Assembly (NCBI GenBank): GCA_900544365.1
Contig: UQVF01000020.1
Location: forward strand, 1-28,468
Source: an uncultured Veillonella sp.
GTDB lineage: Bacteria > Bacillota > Negativicutes > Veillonellales > Veillonellaceae
Reading direction: 5' to 3'
DNA length: 28,468 nucleotides
This document shows, one piece after another, positions 1-8,366 of this stretch. The notes beneath the pieces were generated by a model. It made no database searches. It was not told where the DNA came from and saw only the letters and a list, made by a program, of their open reading frames with translations. Every line of letters starts with the position of its first letter. The first letter of the stretch is position 1. The translations under genes were made by a program, and so were the position numbers.

Positions 1-63
1 CAAAGGATGACCTTCTTTTTCTATTTTACTTTTCCCACAAACATTTTACACTAACAGATTCGA

Positions 64-789
64 TTAAACAATTTCTTTTTCTTCTTTTGTTAAATCTGCA
101 AATACTCCTACTTCTTCAATAGAATTAAGTGTAATTCTATCGATAGCAATGCGCTGTAAGTATGTAACCGTTCCACCACAGGCTCCTATCATACGTTTCA
201 CTTGATGATATTTTCCTTCGTAAATAGTTAATTCACAAGAGTGAATCATTTCACCATCTTCATTTAGAACTGCATCATCTTCATGATATACGAACTTAGC
301 CGGTTTGCACTCGGTTCCATCCCCTAACACCATGCCCTCTTGAATACGACGAATGCCTTCCTCAGACAAGGTGCCACTATATTCAACATAGTAGGTTTTA
401 GCAATGTTCTTTTTACCATGAATAATTTTATGAGCCCACGGGCCATCATTAGTTAATAATAACAACCCCTCCGTATCTTTATCGAGTCGTCCTACAGGGA
501 ATACTTTCAACGTTTGGAATTCCTCAGGAAGTAACTCCATAATAGTAGGGTCTACAGGGTCTTCTACAGCTGTTACATATCCAGCTGGTTTGTGAAATTT
601 AATATAATATTCTAATTGTGCTTGTACAACTTGATCTTGAACCGCAACAACATCTATATCTGGATTAATATGCATATCCTTTTTCTTGATAATAGTGTCG
701 TTTACTTTTACTAGCCCTTGTTTGATTAAATCATGCACTTCTTTTCTTGTGCCAAAAGCTTTATGGGCTAAAAATTTATCAATCCTCAC
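64..789 (-). CDS. rsuA: 16S rRNA pseudouridine synthase, RsuA/RluB family
   Basis: Converts a uridine of rRNA to pseudouridine, acting on the ribosome in the cytoplasm. The 241-residue protein has an N-terminal S4 RNA-binding region (about residues 1-60) and a catalytic domain with the family motif GRLDKDTEGLLLLTNDG, whose Asp (about residue 103) is the expected nucleophile. I chose the GTG at 787-789 because the protein then begins VRIDKFLA, matching the family start (MRLDKF), and an AAGGTGG site lies just upstream. A GTG three codons earlier (796-798) is the alternative. The start overlaps the end of the phosphatase gene, so it is the last gene of the cobamide operon, probably by translational coupling. 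It has no known role in cobamide synthesis. RsuA versus RluB specificity cannot be settled by eye. Confidence 0.9.
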   Translation of the reverse strand: MRIDKFLAHKAFGTRKEVHDLIKQGLVKVNDTIIKKKDMHINPDIDVVAVQDQVVQAQLEYYIKFHKPAGYVTAVEDPVDPTIMELLPEEFQTLKVFPVGRLDKDTEGLLLLTNDGPWAHKIIHGKKNIAKTYYVEYSGTLSEEGIRRIQEGMVLGDGTECKPAKFVYHEDDAVLNEDGEMIHSCELTIYEGKYHQVKRMIGACGGTVTYLQRIAIDRITLNSIEEVGVFADLTKEEKEIV

Positions 790-1423
790 CGTAACCACCT
801 TCTCTCACATGAGTATGAGATGTATCATTTAATATACAAATACGATTATAAGGGGATTGGTCACCCCAGAAATCCACTACACTAACGGCTGTATTACCCT
901 GTGCTAAACGCCATAAACAGTTTAATGGAATACCTGTTAATGCACATAATAATGTGCGTATAGTTCCGCCGTGACAAACTACTAATAATCGCTCTCCATC
1001 TTTCATAAGGGATAATTCTTCTAGCAGTCTAGCATAGGCACGTTCTTGCACCATTTCTACGGTCTCCCCGTTAGGAATTGTTTTTTGTGACGGATCTTCA
1101 TAAATAGCTTCGATTTCTCCTGGCCAGCGTTCATTAATTTCAGAATAGGTTAAGCTTTCCCAATCACCAAAGTTAATTTCTCGTAATCCTTCTGTAAAAG
1201 TAGTAGGAATATATCGGCCTTTTAAAATTTCTTCAGCCGTAACTCTAGCTCGTACAAGGTCAGAAACGATAGCTCTATCAAAATGTACATCTCGTAAAGC
1301 ATTCCCCACATCCACAGCTTGAGCCATGCCTTTTTCATTTAATGGTATATCACTGAATCCTTGATGCTTTCCAAGATGGTTCCAATCCGTTTCACCATGG
1401 CGGACAAAATAAATTTGAATCAT
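779..1423 (-). CDS. Histidine phosphatase family protein, probable alpha-ribazole phosphatase (CobC-like)
   Basis: A 214-residue phosphoglycerate-mutase-fold enzyme. It starts MIQIYFVRHGETDWN, with the phospho-accepting His in RHG at residues 8-10, the acid in LREINFGDWES, and the second catalytic His in VVCHGGTIR. The frame is open further upstream, but the ATG at 1423 has an AGGAG site 6 bases away and gives the usual family start. The fold alone does not fix the substrate. Its place between cobD and rsuA in a cobamide operon suggests it removes the phosphate from alpha-ribazole 5'-phosphate or the cobamide 5'-phosphate, the CobC step. A general phosphatase is the alternative, so no gene symbol is given. 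Confidence 0.85.
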   Translation of the reverse strand: MIQIYFVRHGETDWNHLGKHQGFSDIPLNEKGMAQAVDVGNALRDVHFDRAIVSDLVRARVTAEEILKGRYIPTTFTEGLREINFGDWESLTYSEINERWPGEIEAIYEDPSQKTIPNGETVEMVQERAYARLLEELSLMKDGERLLVVCHGGTIRTLLCALTGIPLNCLWRLAQGNTAVSVVDFWGDQSPYNRICILNDTSHTHVREGGYGED

Positions 1424-1437
1424 AGTATCTCCTATTA

Positions 1438-2529
1438 TTATGTAAAATATGCTTGTAAGGCTTTTAATAATTGTAAATTTTGCTCTCGTGTTTTGACAGC
1501 TATACGAAACCAATTGGGACCTAGCCCCGTATAGTGAGAGCAGTCTCTAATTAAGATAGATTGATGATATAAGTTCAAAATCATATCTTCTAATGAATAC
1601 TGCTCATGTAGGTGGCAGAGAATATAATTTACAGATGGTTCAATGCATTGTAACGGTTCTATCTTTGTAAGTTCCTTGTATAACCACTCTTTCTCCTTTT
1701 TTAGCACTTTACGAGTCTTTTGTACATAGTCTACATCTTGTAGAGCCTCTTCGCTGTATATTTGAGCTATATGATTTACAGACCAGGCAGGAATATGTTC
1801 TTTGATAAATTCTGTAATCATAGGGTTTGCCATCATCGCCCCAATCCGTAAACCAGGGACTGCGTAAAACTTAGTTAAAGAATGTACAACAATCACATTG
1901 TCATAGTCTTTTACATAGTTTCGTATAGAATAGGTATCCCCTAAAAAATCAATAAATGACTCATCAAAGACTAGATAATGACCATTTTTTTTACATACTT
2001 CAAATAGTTCGCCACTTCGATCTTTCCATAAGGTACCACAAGGATTATTGGGATTTCCAATAAATACTAAGCGATTCTTAGACTGATTTAAATCATGTAA
2101 TATCGTATCTAAAGGATAGGCAAAATGAAATGATTCCTTATCGAATTGTAATTCATATTCTATGACTGTCAATCCACAAGAATGAGCACCATGGCTATAC
2201 TCTGAAAATCCTGGAGCTGGCACATACACGGCTTCTATTTTTGGCAATCGGCATATGGCATAAATTAATTCAGCTGCACCATTACCAAAAGCGATGCATT
2301 CCTTTGGCATATCCCACAATTTGGACGTGATAGCAAAGAGGTCTGTCATATCTGGATCTGGATAATGTATCACATGTTGAAACGCAACATTCACAGCGTC
2401 CATTCCCTTAGCACTCATACCCAAGGGGTTAATATTAGCACTATAATCTAAAATCTTATCTAAGGAAGTATGCAACAGTCGGCTGGCTTTATGCACATTA
2501 CCACCATGTACTTTTGGTATTTTTACCAT
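1438..2529 (-). CDS. cobD: L-threonine-O-3-phosphate decarboxylase
   Basis: PLP enzyme of aminotransferase fold type I that decarboxylates L-threonine phosphate to (R)-1-amino-2-propanol phosphate, the linker that CbiB joins to cobyric acid. The 363-residue protein shows the class I/II features: IGNPNNPCG (about 157-165), the acid region YLVFDESFIDF, and the PLP lysine in SLTKFYAVPGLRIG (about K220). The early HGGNVHKASR stretch is typical of CobD and helps separate it from histidinol-phosphate aminotransferase (HisC), the nearest alternative. AGGAGG lies 5 bases before the ATG. The pduX stop is 11 bases upstream, so substrate producer and consumer are adjacent. Confidence 0.93.
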   Translation of the reverse strand: MVKIPKVHGGNVHKASRLLHTSLDKILDYSANINPLGMSAKGMDAVNVAFQHVIHYPDPDMTDLFAITSKLWDMPKECIAFGNGAAELIYAICRLPKIEAVYVPAPGFSEYSHGAHSCGLTVIEYELQFDKESFHFAYPLDTILHDLNQSKNRLVFIGNPNNPCGTLWKDRSGELFEVCKKNGHYLVFDESFIDFLGDTYSIRNYVKDYDNVIVVHSLTKFYAVPGLRIGAMMANPMITEFIKEHIPAWSVNHIAQIYSEEALQDVDYVQKTRKVLKKEKEWLYKELTKIEPLQCIEPSVNYILCHLHEQYSLEDMILNLYHQSILIRDCSHYTGLGPNWFRIAVKTREQNLQLLKALQAYFT

Positions 2530-2540
2530 TATGACCTCCT

Positions 2541-3419
2541 TTATCGTTCCATAAAAGTAATTCCTTCATTCGTGGTTTCCACTATATCCATGAAGGTAAG
2601 GTTTGGCAATTCCTGCTTCACTCGCTGCAGGCAGTGTACAATACTTGGTGAGTTAGGTGGAAATAGCAACCCCAATACAGTTCCACTATGGGCTATAATA
2701 GTTCCTATGGCATTACACTCTATTCCGATTTGATGTAAAGCATATAAATTAGCCTTATGCAATATACGTTGATTACCAAAAGAACTAATGGTAGAGGCTT
2801 CACCGATAAGTTTTACATTATGCTTGTGTATGCCTTCTTTGAATTTTGCTAAAGCTTCTACCATCAACTCTTCTTTTTCATCAATTAAAACATCTAAATT
2901 TTGCTGATGATTAAATTGTACCGTATCAATCGTACCACCTTCATCAAACATTACGATGCGCAGCGGTGGACATGTGCCTAATAATTCACAACATGTTCCA
3001 TTTAAATAATCGAATTGCACAATGCCCGGATAAAAAGGTGCGTCCGTAGGCTCAATAGATAAGCAGATGGAGCATAATTGCTCCATAGATAGCTCATGCC
3101 CATGAGTTTTTGCAGTTGCCATAGCCACTACACTGATATCGGCACTACTGGATGCCAACCCTTTTCCTTGTAAAATATCAGAATGTAAATATACAGGTTT
3201 CGCCATAGATCTATGGATACCCAACGTATCCAATACCATGATGTAAGCTTGATAGGCTTTTGACTGTAAAGAAAGTGATGAATGAGGAAGCGGATATTGC
3301 ACATCACCAATGGCATAGGAATAGCGATTAATAGGACAAGTTACTAGAAATCGTTGTCCTTTTATCGATCCTTGAATAAACTCTCCACAAGTGCCTGGAG
3401 TTCTTACATAAAATGCCAA
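2541..3419 (-). CDS. pduX: L-threonine kinase, GHMP family (PduX)
   Basis: Phosphorylates free L-threonine with ATP to L-threonine O-3-phosphate, the substrate of CobD. The 292-residue protein begins with the PduX-like stretch TPGTCGEFIQG and carries the GHMP ATP-binding motif GKGLASSSADIS (about 85-96). It starts with TTG (3417-3419), supported by a full AGGAGG 8 bases upstream; the TTG may set a modest expression level. It lies 19 bases after cobS and 11 before cobD. Homoserine kinase is also a GHMP enzyme, but a clear thrB is present at 9311-10240, and the context here is cobamide synthesis. Confidence 0.9.
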   Translation of the reverse strand: MAFYVRTPGTCGEFIQGSIKGQRFLVTCPINRYSYAIGDVQYPLPHSSLSLQSKAYQAYIMVLDTLGIHRSMAKPVYLHSDILQGKGLASSSADISVVAMATAKTHGHELSMEQLCSICLSIEPTDAPFYPGIVQFDYLNGTCCELLGTCPPLRIVMFDEGGTIDTVQFNHQQNLDVLIDEKEELMVEALAKFKEGIHKHNVKLIGEASTISSFGNQRILHKANLYALHQIGIECNAIGTIIAHSGTVLGLLFPPNSPSIVHCLQRVKQELPNLTFMDIVETTNEGITFMER

Positions 3420-3438
3420 ATCTACTTCCTCCTTTCAT

Positions 3439-4176
3439 TTATATAACACTTATAATAATTGCACCTAAAATGATAAAAACTTCTGATAATTCACACACAA
3501 ACCCATACGTGTCCCCTGTTGTTCCTCCTAAATGTTTTGATATATAGGAGTTAATAATAAGGTTCACTAAGAGAGCGATCACAAATAAATACACATATAA
3601 CAATTCATAACATAATATAGGTAATAATGCTAATAGGGTCGCTACTGGTAAAGCGTACTTAGGGGCATTAGCGGCAAAAAATTTACCAATACCTTCTGGC
3701 CTCGCATAAGGAAATTTTTGAATACTAATCACCATTGTATAACGACTCAATATGGGCATACTCACCAAAACTGTAGGAACTACTACAGTCGGTAGATTTG
3801 CTAGTAATTGCCACTTTAAGAGCGTTAAAAATACAAACCCTACTACTCCATTACTCCCTACCCGGCTATCTTTCATAATCTCTAATTTACGTTCTCGATC
3901 ACGTCCTGAAAATAAGCCGTCACAGGTATCCATAAATCCATCTGCATGAAGTCCACCAGTAAATAGAAATTCAAAGATGACCAATATAAGCATCAGTAAA
4001 GATACCGGAATATAGGGATTCGCTAAGCTATACAGGGCCCACATAAAGGCACCGATAACAAGACCTACTAAGGGAAAATAGGTAACGGATGCACCAAAGT
4101 CTTCTACTTTCCACTCTGTTTGGTTTACAATTTTTAAGCGTGTTAAAAACTGAAGACCTACAAAAAATCCTTTCAT
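3439..4176 (-). CDS. cobS: Adenosylcobinamide-GDP ribazoletransferase (cobalamin synthase)
   Basis: Integral membrane enzyme that joins AdoCbi-GDP to alpha-ribazole or its phosphate, closing the nucleotide loop. The 245-residue protein has several hydrophobic helices and the diagnostic stretch FTGGLHADGFMDTCDGLFSG (about 72-91) followed by MKDSRVGSNG, the acidic Mg-binding region shared with CDP-alcohol-type transferases. An AGGTGG site precedes the ATG at 4174-4176. The cbiB stop is only 7 bases upstream, so the two membrane enzymes of the late pathway are made together. Confidence 0.95.
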   Translation of the reverse strand: MKGFFVGLQFLTRLKIVNQTEWKVEDFGASVTYFPLVGLVIGAFMWALYSLANPYIPVSLLMLILVIFEFLFTGGLHADGFMDTCDGLFSGRDRERKLEIMKDSRVGSNGVVGFVFLTLLKWQLLANLPTVVVPTVLVSMPILSRYTMVISIQKFPYARPEGIGKFFAANAPKYALPVATLLALLPILCYELLYVYLFVIALLVNLIINSYISKHLGGTTGDTYGFVCELSEVFIILGAIIISVI

Positions 4177-4183
4177 ATTCCAC

Positions 4184-5161
4184 CTACCATTGATTAATTA
4201 CATAAGTACTGACCATCGTCAACACAACACCTAGAATAGAAACAGTATACATCAAATATATAGTTTGATAAATATGTTTCCCTACCATAGATGTTATAGG
4301 ATCTCCCATATAGGCCCGGAAGGTAACTTTATCGTGATATACATTTTGTCCGCCTAACCGAATATGTAATGCACCAGCTACGGAAGCCTCTGCATAACCT
4401 CCATTAGGACTAGGATGTTTATGTGCATCACGAATGGCTATGCGAATAGCATGTTTCCAATCTTTGCCACAGAGAAATGAGGCTATCACAAATAAAACAC
4501 AAGTAATACGTGCAGGAATATAATTAACTACATCATCTAATTTAGCGGCAAATCGACCAAAGTATAAATAGCGGTCATTTTTATATCCTAACATGGAGTC
4601 CATCGTATTAATCGCTCGATATCCAATGGCGCCCCAGGGGCCTAATAAGACAAACCAAAATAGAGGAGAAATAATACCATCTACTGTATTTTCTGCTACT
4701 GTTTCAATGGTGGCACGAGTAATTTCACTTTCATCTAACTCGCTAGTTTTACGACCTACAATCCATCCTACTTTGCGACGTGCTTCTATTATATCTTGTT
4801 TGCGCAATAAATTAGCGATTTCTATACCTGACTCGGCTAAGCACCGCGGACTAATGGCGATATATAGACACAACAAAGAGACGATAGAATAACCGATAGG
4901 ATGAATAGTACCACCGATAAACAATAGGCCCGTAACAATGATCATAACAGTAATTATGACTAACAAAACGGTAGAGATACCTAATAAGATTTGATGTTTC
5001 GGAGTAGTATTTTTTTTGTACAAAATATTTTCATAGAAAGAAATACAATTGCCAATCAATACCACTGGATGATATTTACTCCTAGGGTCGCCCAAAATAG
5101 TGTCTATTAAAAATGCGCCTAAGGGGATAAAATACACAAGATGGTGCAAAAACCATTCCAT
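4184..5161 (-). CDS. cbiB: Adenosylcobinamide-phosphate synthase
   Basis: Membrane enzyme that attaches aminopropanol phosphate to adenosylcobyric acid. The 325-residue protein opens with a hydrophobic helix and FLIDTILGDP, as usual for CbiB, and keeps the conserved RATIETVAENTVDGIISPLFW and RDAHKHPSPNGGYAEA regions. I chose the ATG at 5159-5161 because it overlaps the cobQ stop by one base (TAATG) and has GGGAG 8 bases upstream. An in-frame ATG at 5176 has no Shine-Dalgarno and would add five residues (MGARL). The overlap implies translational coupling with cobQ. Confidence 0.94.
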   Translation of the reverse strand: MEWFLHHLVYFIPLGAFLIDTILGDPRSKYHPVVLIGNCISFYENILYKKNTTPKHQILLGISTVLLVIITVMIIVTGLLFIGGTIHPIGYSIVSLLCLYIAISPRCLAESGIEIANLLRKQDIIEARRKVGWIVGRKTSELDESEITRATIETVAENTVDGIISPLFWFVLLGPWGAIGYRAINTMDSMLGYKNDRYLYFGRFAAKLDDVVNYIPARITCVLFVIASFLCGKDWKHAIRIAIRDAHKHPSPNGGYAEASVAGALHIRLGGQNVYHDKVTFRAYMGDPITSMVGKHIYQTIYLMYTVSILGVVLTMVSTYVINQW

Positions 5162-6681
5162 TAGTCTTGCTCCCATAAAGAGTTAATATAGTCCATGTCG
5201 AGATGTTCCTCTACAATCTTCGCTAACCGATTATAGGCAGCTTCTTTATGTTCAAAATAGCGGAATACAATATCCAATGGCTCTAATCCTTTTTTTGCAC
5301 GCAATGCATTCAGAATAGAGCGACGTAATCCATCATTATCTAAAATACCGTGAATATATGTGCCCATCACTTGACCATTGCTAGTGACAAAACCATCGAT
5401 TACATCTACTTTAGCATCACTACGCTTTTGAATGTGGAAACAACGTTCTCCCGGCCCTACTGGCTGAGTATCTCCCATATGGATTTCATAGCCTACAAGA
5501 TTATCACCACTATAGTGAGTACCTAAGAAAGATAAGTTCTTCACATCAAAACAAACTTGATGTGTTAATTTTTCCGTTTTCATAGTAGTCGCTGTTGGAA
5601 GTAAGCCTAAGCCTTTCAATTCAGGAATATCACCTTCAATTCCTTCCGGATCGTAGAGCATTTCCCCTAACATTTGATTGCCACCACAAATACCTAACAC
5701 TGGCACACCAGCTTCTGCTAAAGCATGAATATCTTTGTCATAACCATGTTCTTGTAAGTACGCCAAATCGGCTAATGTATTTTTCGATCCCGGCAAGATA
5801 ACCATATCTGGATGACCAATAGGTTCCCCTTGTTTTACAAAACGGACGGACACATCTGGCTCATACGCAAGGGCATCAAAGTCTGTAAAATTAGAGATTT
5901 TAGGTGTTTGCATGACAGCAATGGTAATCTCCTTAGATACACCTCTATATTTACTTTCCAAAGCCACAGAATCTTCTTCGTCAATATCAAGGTTTTCAAT
6001 AGCCGGAACTACACCTACCACTTTTTTACCTGTTTTTTCTTCAATAAAATCTAAAGCAGGTTGTAATAATGTGACATCGCCTCTGAATTTATTGATGATA
6101 ATGCCTTTTACTAGATCTCTTTCATCTGGTTCTAATAATTCTAAGGTTCCTACCACAGATGCAATGGCACCACCACGATCAATATCTGCAATAAGCATAA
6201 CAGGAGCCTTTGCTAATTTAGCAACACGCATATTAACTATATCATTAGCTTTTAAATTGACTTCCGCTGGGCTACCAGCACCTTCAATGACAATCATATC
6301 AAAATGATCATCAAGATATTGTAAACTTTCTTTTACTTTATCTAAGGCTGTTAAGGAATATTTTGTATGGTATTCTCTAGCACTATATACACCTACTGGT
6401 TTCCCCATTAATACGACTTGAGAGGATTGATTTCCTGTAGGTTTTAATAGGACAGGATTCATTTGTACAATAGGCTCTAAACCTGCTGCTTCCGCTTGCG
6501 CTACTTGTGCACGACCAATTTCATCCCCTGCTTTTGTAACATAAGAATTTAATGCCATATTCTGCGCTTTAAAAGGTACTGTTTTATATCCTTTATTGTG
6601 CAAAATGCGACACATTGCTGTAGCTAAAATACTTTTACCTACATTAGAACTGGTACCTTGAAACATAATCTTTTTAGCCAT
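5161..6681 (-). CDS. cobQ: Cobyric acid synthase, glutamine-hydrolysing
   Basis: Amidates four side chains of adenosylcobyrinic acid a,c-diamide using glutamine and ATP (CobQ/CbiP). The 506-residue length fits the family. The N-terminal dethiobiotin-synthetase-like ATPase domain shows GTSSNVGKS (9-17) and VIEGAGSPAE. The C-terminal class I glutamine amidotransferase domain has LGICGGNQMLGE with nucleophile C332 and GTYIHGILDN with H444. GGAGG precedes the ATG, and the start overlaps the end of cobU by 8 bases. Cobyrinate a,c-diamide synthase (CobB/CbiA) is related, but this N-terminal arrangement is that of CobQ. Confidence 0.96.
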   Translation of the reverse strand: MAKKIMFQGTSSNVGKSILATAMCRILHNKGYKTVPFKAQNMALNSYVTKAGDEIGRAQVAQAEAAGLEPIVQMNPVLLKPTGNQSSQVVLMGKPVGVYSAREYHTKYSLTALDKVKESLQYLDDHFDMIVIEGAGSPAEVNLKANDIVNMRVAKLAKAPVMLIADIDRGGAIASVVGTLELLEPDERDLVKGIIINKFRGDVTLLQPALDFIEEKTGKKVVGVVPAIENLDIDEEDSVALESKYRGVSKEITIAVMQTPKISNFTDFDALAYEPDVSVRFVKQGEPIGHPDMVILPGSKNTLADLAYLQEHGYDKDIHALAEAGVPVLGICGGNQMLGEMLYDPEGIEGDIPELKGLGLLPTATTMKTEKLTHQVCFDVKNLSFLGTHYSGDNLVGYEIHMGDTQPVGPGERCFHIQKRSDAKVDVIDGFVTSNGQVMGTYIHGILDNDGLRRSILNALRAKKGLEPLDIVFRYFEHKEAAYNRLAKIVEEHLDMDYINSLWEQD

Positions 6682-7261
6682 GGTGATTTACCTCCAATGC
6701 TTTTATATCAATTGTCATACCACTGATTGTCATATACGCTGCATCAGCCGCTTCTGCTACCATACGATTGACACGACCCATAATATCTCTAAATATACGA
6801 GCTAATTGATTCTCTGGCACAATACCTAAACCAATTTCATTGGTAACAAAAATAACCGTTTTTTCATCTTTTCCTCTATAAGATCGAATTGCATTGAGTA
6901 CAGCCTGTACTTCTGAAAGTATAAATCTTTCACGGTTATTTATATCCTCCTGAGATGTAAAATCTCCATCTTGTAATACTAGATTAGTAGTCCACATTGT
7001 TAAGCAATCTACTAATACCACAGAGCATTCATCTAATACTTTTTGAATCTCTGCACTCATAGCATAGGGAATTTCATAATTGTTCCAGATCTTTTTGCGA
7101 CGTTCTTGATGTAAATGAATTCTATGTTTCATTTCTTCATCATAGGCTTGACCTGTAGCAATATATCCTTTTTGTCCTTCCTTTGATAATGCCAGAGTTT
7201 CTGCAAATTCACTTTTTCCACTACGGGCACCACCAGTACAAAATATGATACGATTTTTCAT
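6674..7261 (-). CDS. cobU: Adenosylcobinamide kinase / adenosylcobinamide-phosphate guanylyltransferase
   Basis: Bifunctional enzyme that phosphorylates adenosylcobinamide and then transfers GMP to give AdoCbi-GDP. The 195-residue protein starts with the P-loop IFCTGGARSGKSEFAE (GGARSGKS at 10-17), has the HLHQERRKKIW region holding the candidate guanylylated His, then VLVDCLTMW and VTNEIGLGIVPENQLAR. The ATG at 7259-7261 gives the normal start, although its Shine-Dalgarno is weak (AGG, 6 bases). A TTG five codons upstream (7274-7276) has AAAGGG before it and is a real alternative. This is the first gene of the cobamide operon. Confidence 0.95.
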   Translation of the reverse strand: MKNRIIFCTGGARSGKSEFAETLALSKEGQKGYIATGQAYDEEMKHRIHLHQERRKKIWNNYEIPYAMSAEIQKVLDECSVVLVDCLTMWTTNLVLQDGDFTSQEDINNRERFILSEVQAVLNAIRSYRGKDEKTVIFVTNEIGLGIVPENQLARIFRDIMGRVNRMVAEAADAAYMTISGMTIDIKALEVNHHG

Positions 7262-7333
7262 AGTATACCTATACAAAGTTGCCCTTTATCAGTTATCATA
7301 TGTACTATACGTTCATTAATAAAGGAGACAACT
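7262..7333. promoter_or_regulatory. Divergent promoter region between cobU and an unknown gene
   Basis: This 72-bp gap must hold the start signals of both the cobamide operon and the plus-strand gene. On the minus strand TTGTCT (7326-7331), a 16-bp spacer and TATAGT (7304-7309) form a plausible promoter that would leave cobU only about 35 bases of leader. On the plus strand TTGCCC (7279-7284), 18 bp and TACTAT (7303-7308) is a weaker match. The two -10 elements would overlap, so the promoters may exclude each other. The space is too short for a cobalamin riboswitch and I see no B12-box sequence. Read by eye only. Confidence 0.4.
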
Positions 7334-7684
7334 ATGGAATTATTTAACTTAGACATCCAATTAATGGCCACTCTATGGGAAAATACATACCGTGCAGCCA
7401 TCAAAGATCAAAATGGAAATTATGTAGCTTCTGTACGCATCATCGTGAATGTTCCACTTTCACCAGATCGGTTACCACCGAATGCCCCAAAAGCAGAGCC
7501 ACAATTATTTGTATTGGTAGAAGATGCTGTGATGGAATCAGAAGACATCATTCAGTTTGAAACCTTATTATCTGTACACATCCGTGAAAAATTTAAAAAT
7601 GAAATCGATCAGATTTATTTCTTCTATCCAAGCCCTGAAGATGTGTTAAATAAAACTGTAGATGTACAAGAAGTACAACATTAA
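7334..7684 (+). CDS. Conserved-looking hypothetical protein, 116 aa
   Basis: I do not recognise this protein. It has 116 residues, no signal peptide or membrane segment, and looks like a soluble alpha/beta protein. Visible stretches include AAIKDQNGNYVASVRIIVNV (strand-rich), a proline-rich turn (PLSPDRLPPNAPKAEP), FVLVEDAVMESED and a C-terminal IDQIYFFYPSPEDVL. It is probably a real gene: a strong AAAGGAGA lies 5 bases before the ATG, codon use looks like that of its neighbours, and a good hairpin terminator follows about 70 bases later. It is transcribed away from cobU with overlapping candidate promoters, which hints at, but does not show, a link to cobamide metabolism. Confidence 0.8.
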   Translation: MELFNLDIQLMATLWENTYRAAIKDQNGNYVASVRIIVNVPLSPDRLPPNAPKAEPQLFVLVEDAVMESEDIIQFETLLSVHIREKFKNEIDQIYFFYPSPEDVLNKTVDVQEVQH

Positions 7685-7754
7685 TTACAGTAACTACATA
7701 CATAGTATTATAGCACATCCAAGAAGATTTGATAGAAATAATATAAGAGATACT

Positions 7755-7788
7755 AAAAGGAGGTACCCCACATGGAGTACCTCCTTTT
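7755..7788. terminator. Bidirectional intrinsic terminator
   Basis: Perfect 12-bp stem, AAAAGGAGGTAC with GTACCTCCTTTT, around a 10-base loop. T-runs on both strands let it end the plus-strand hypothetical gene and the minus-strand adenosyltransferase, which converge here. Confidence 0.9.
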
Positions 7789-7798
7789 ATATGGTAAA

Positions 7799-8302
7799 CT
7801 ATTTCACTTCATCTTCTACGCGAGCTAAGATAAATAGCAAGTCGGATAGGCGATTCAAATAGCGAAGATTCGACATATGAATCTCTTCTGTTTCTCCTAA
7901 TTTCCATAGGTCTCGTTCTGCACGGCGAACGATGGTCCGACCTAAGTGCAAGAAGCTAGATGTTTTACTATCACCAGGTAAAATAAATTTAGATAGTGGC
8001 TCTAATTGTTCATCAAATTTATCGATGGTCTGCTCTAAATTAGTCACATGCTCATCTGTAATAGTAGCTTCTTGACCTAAGCTAGAGATATCAGCCATAA
8101 TCATCCATAGTTCTTTTTCCAGTTGCAATAATGTGTCTTGCACCACTTGTTTATCCGAGTATGCGCGCGCTACTCCGAGAAAAGCTTGCGCCTCGTCAAT
8201 GGTTCCATACGTACAAACACGTTGAGATGCTTTGCTTACACGTTCACCAGTGTATAACCCAGTAGAACCTGCATCGCCTGTTTTCGTGTACACTTTTGCC
8301 AT
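7799..8302 (-). CDS. Corrinoid adenosyltransferase, PduO type
   Basis: Transfers the adenosyl group of ATP to cob(I)alamin or a related corrinoid, making the coenzyme form. The 167-residue protein starts MAKVYTKTGDAGSTGLYTG, the classic ATP-binding N-terminus of PduO/MMAB enzymes, and carries FILPGDSKTSSFLHLGRT followed by RRAERDL, the family C-terminal motif. I chose the ATG at 8300-8302, which has a perfect AGGAGG 6 bases upstream; a longer frame to 8320 has no better site. It is cut off from the cobamide operon by a terminator and an unrelated gene, and lies 64 bases downstream of htpX, which may be co-transcribed. Ring-built and salvaged corrinoids both need this step. Confidence 0.94.
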   Translation of the reverse strand: MAKVYTKTGDAGSTGLYTGERVSKASQRVCTYGTIDEAQAFLGVARAYSDKQVVQDTLLQLEKELWMIMADISSLGQEATITDEHVTNLEQTIDKFDEQLEPLSKFILPGDSKTSSFLHLGRTIVRRAERDLWKLGETEEIHMSNLRYLNRLSDLLFILARVEDEVK

Positions 8303-8366
8303 AGTATACCTCCTTAACAATTAGAAATCTTACGATTCTTGTAACATAAGATAGGTGTTACTACCT

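Noticed and set aside
1..63. Possible start of another gene downstream of rsuA
   Set aside because: No start codon with a usable frame and no terminator can be supported in 63 bases.
5912..6307. Plus-strand open frame of 131 codons
   Set aside because: Antisense to the N-terminal ATPase domain of cobQ, with no start signal.
7262..7333. Cobalamin riboswitch before cobU
   Set aside because: The gap is far shorter than a riboswitch of this class and no B12-box-like sequence is present.
8303..8366. Hairpin (ATCTTA with TAAGAT, 14-base loop) between htpX and the adenosyltransferase gene
   Set aside because: Only 6 bp with a long loop and no T-run; not convincing as a terminator or regulatory element.
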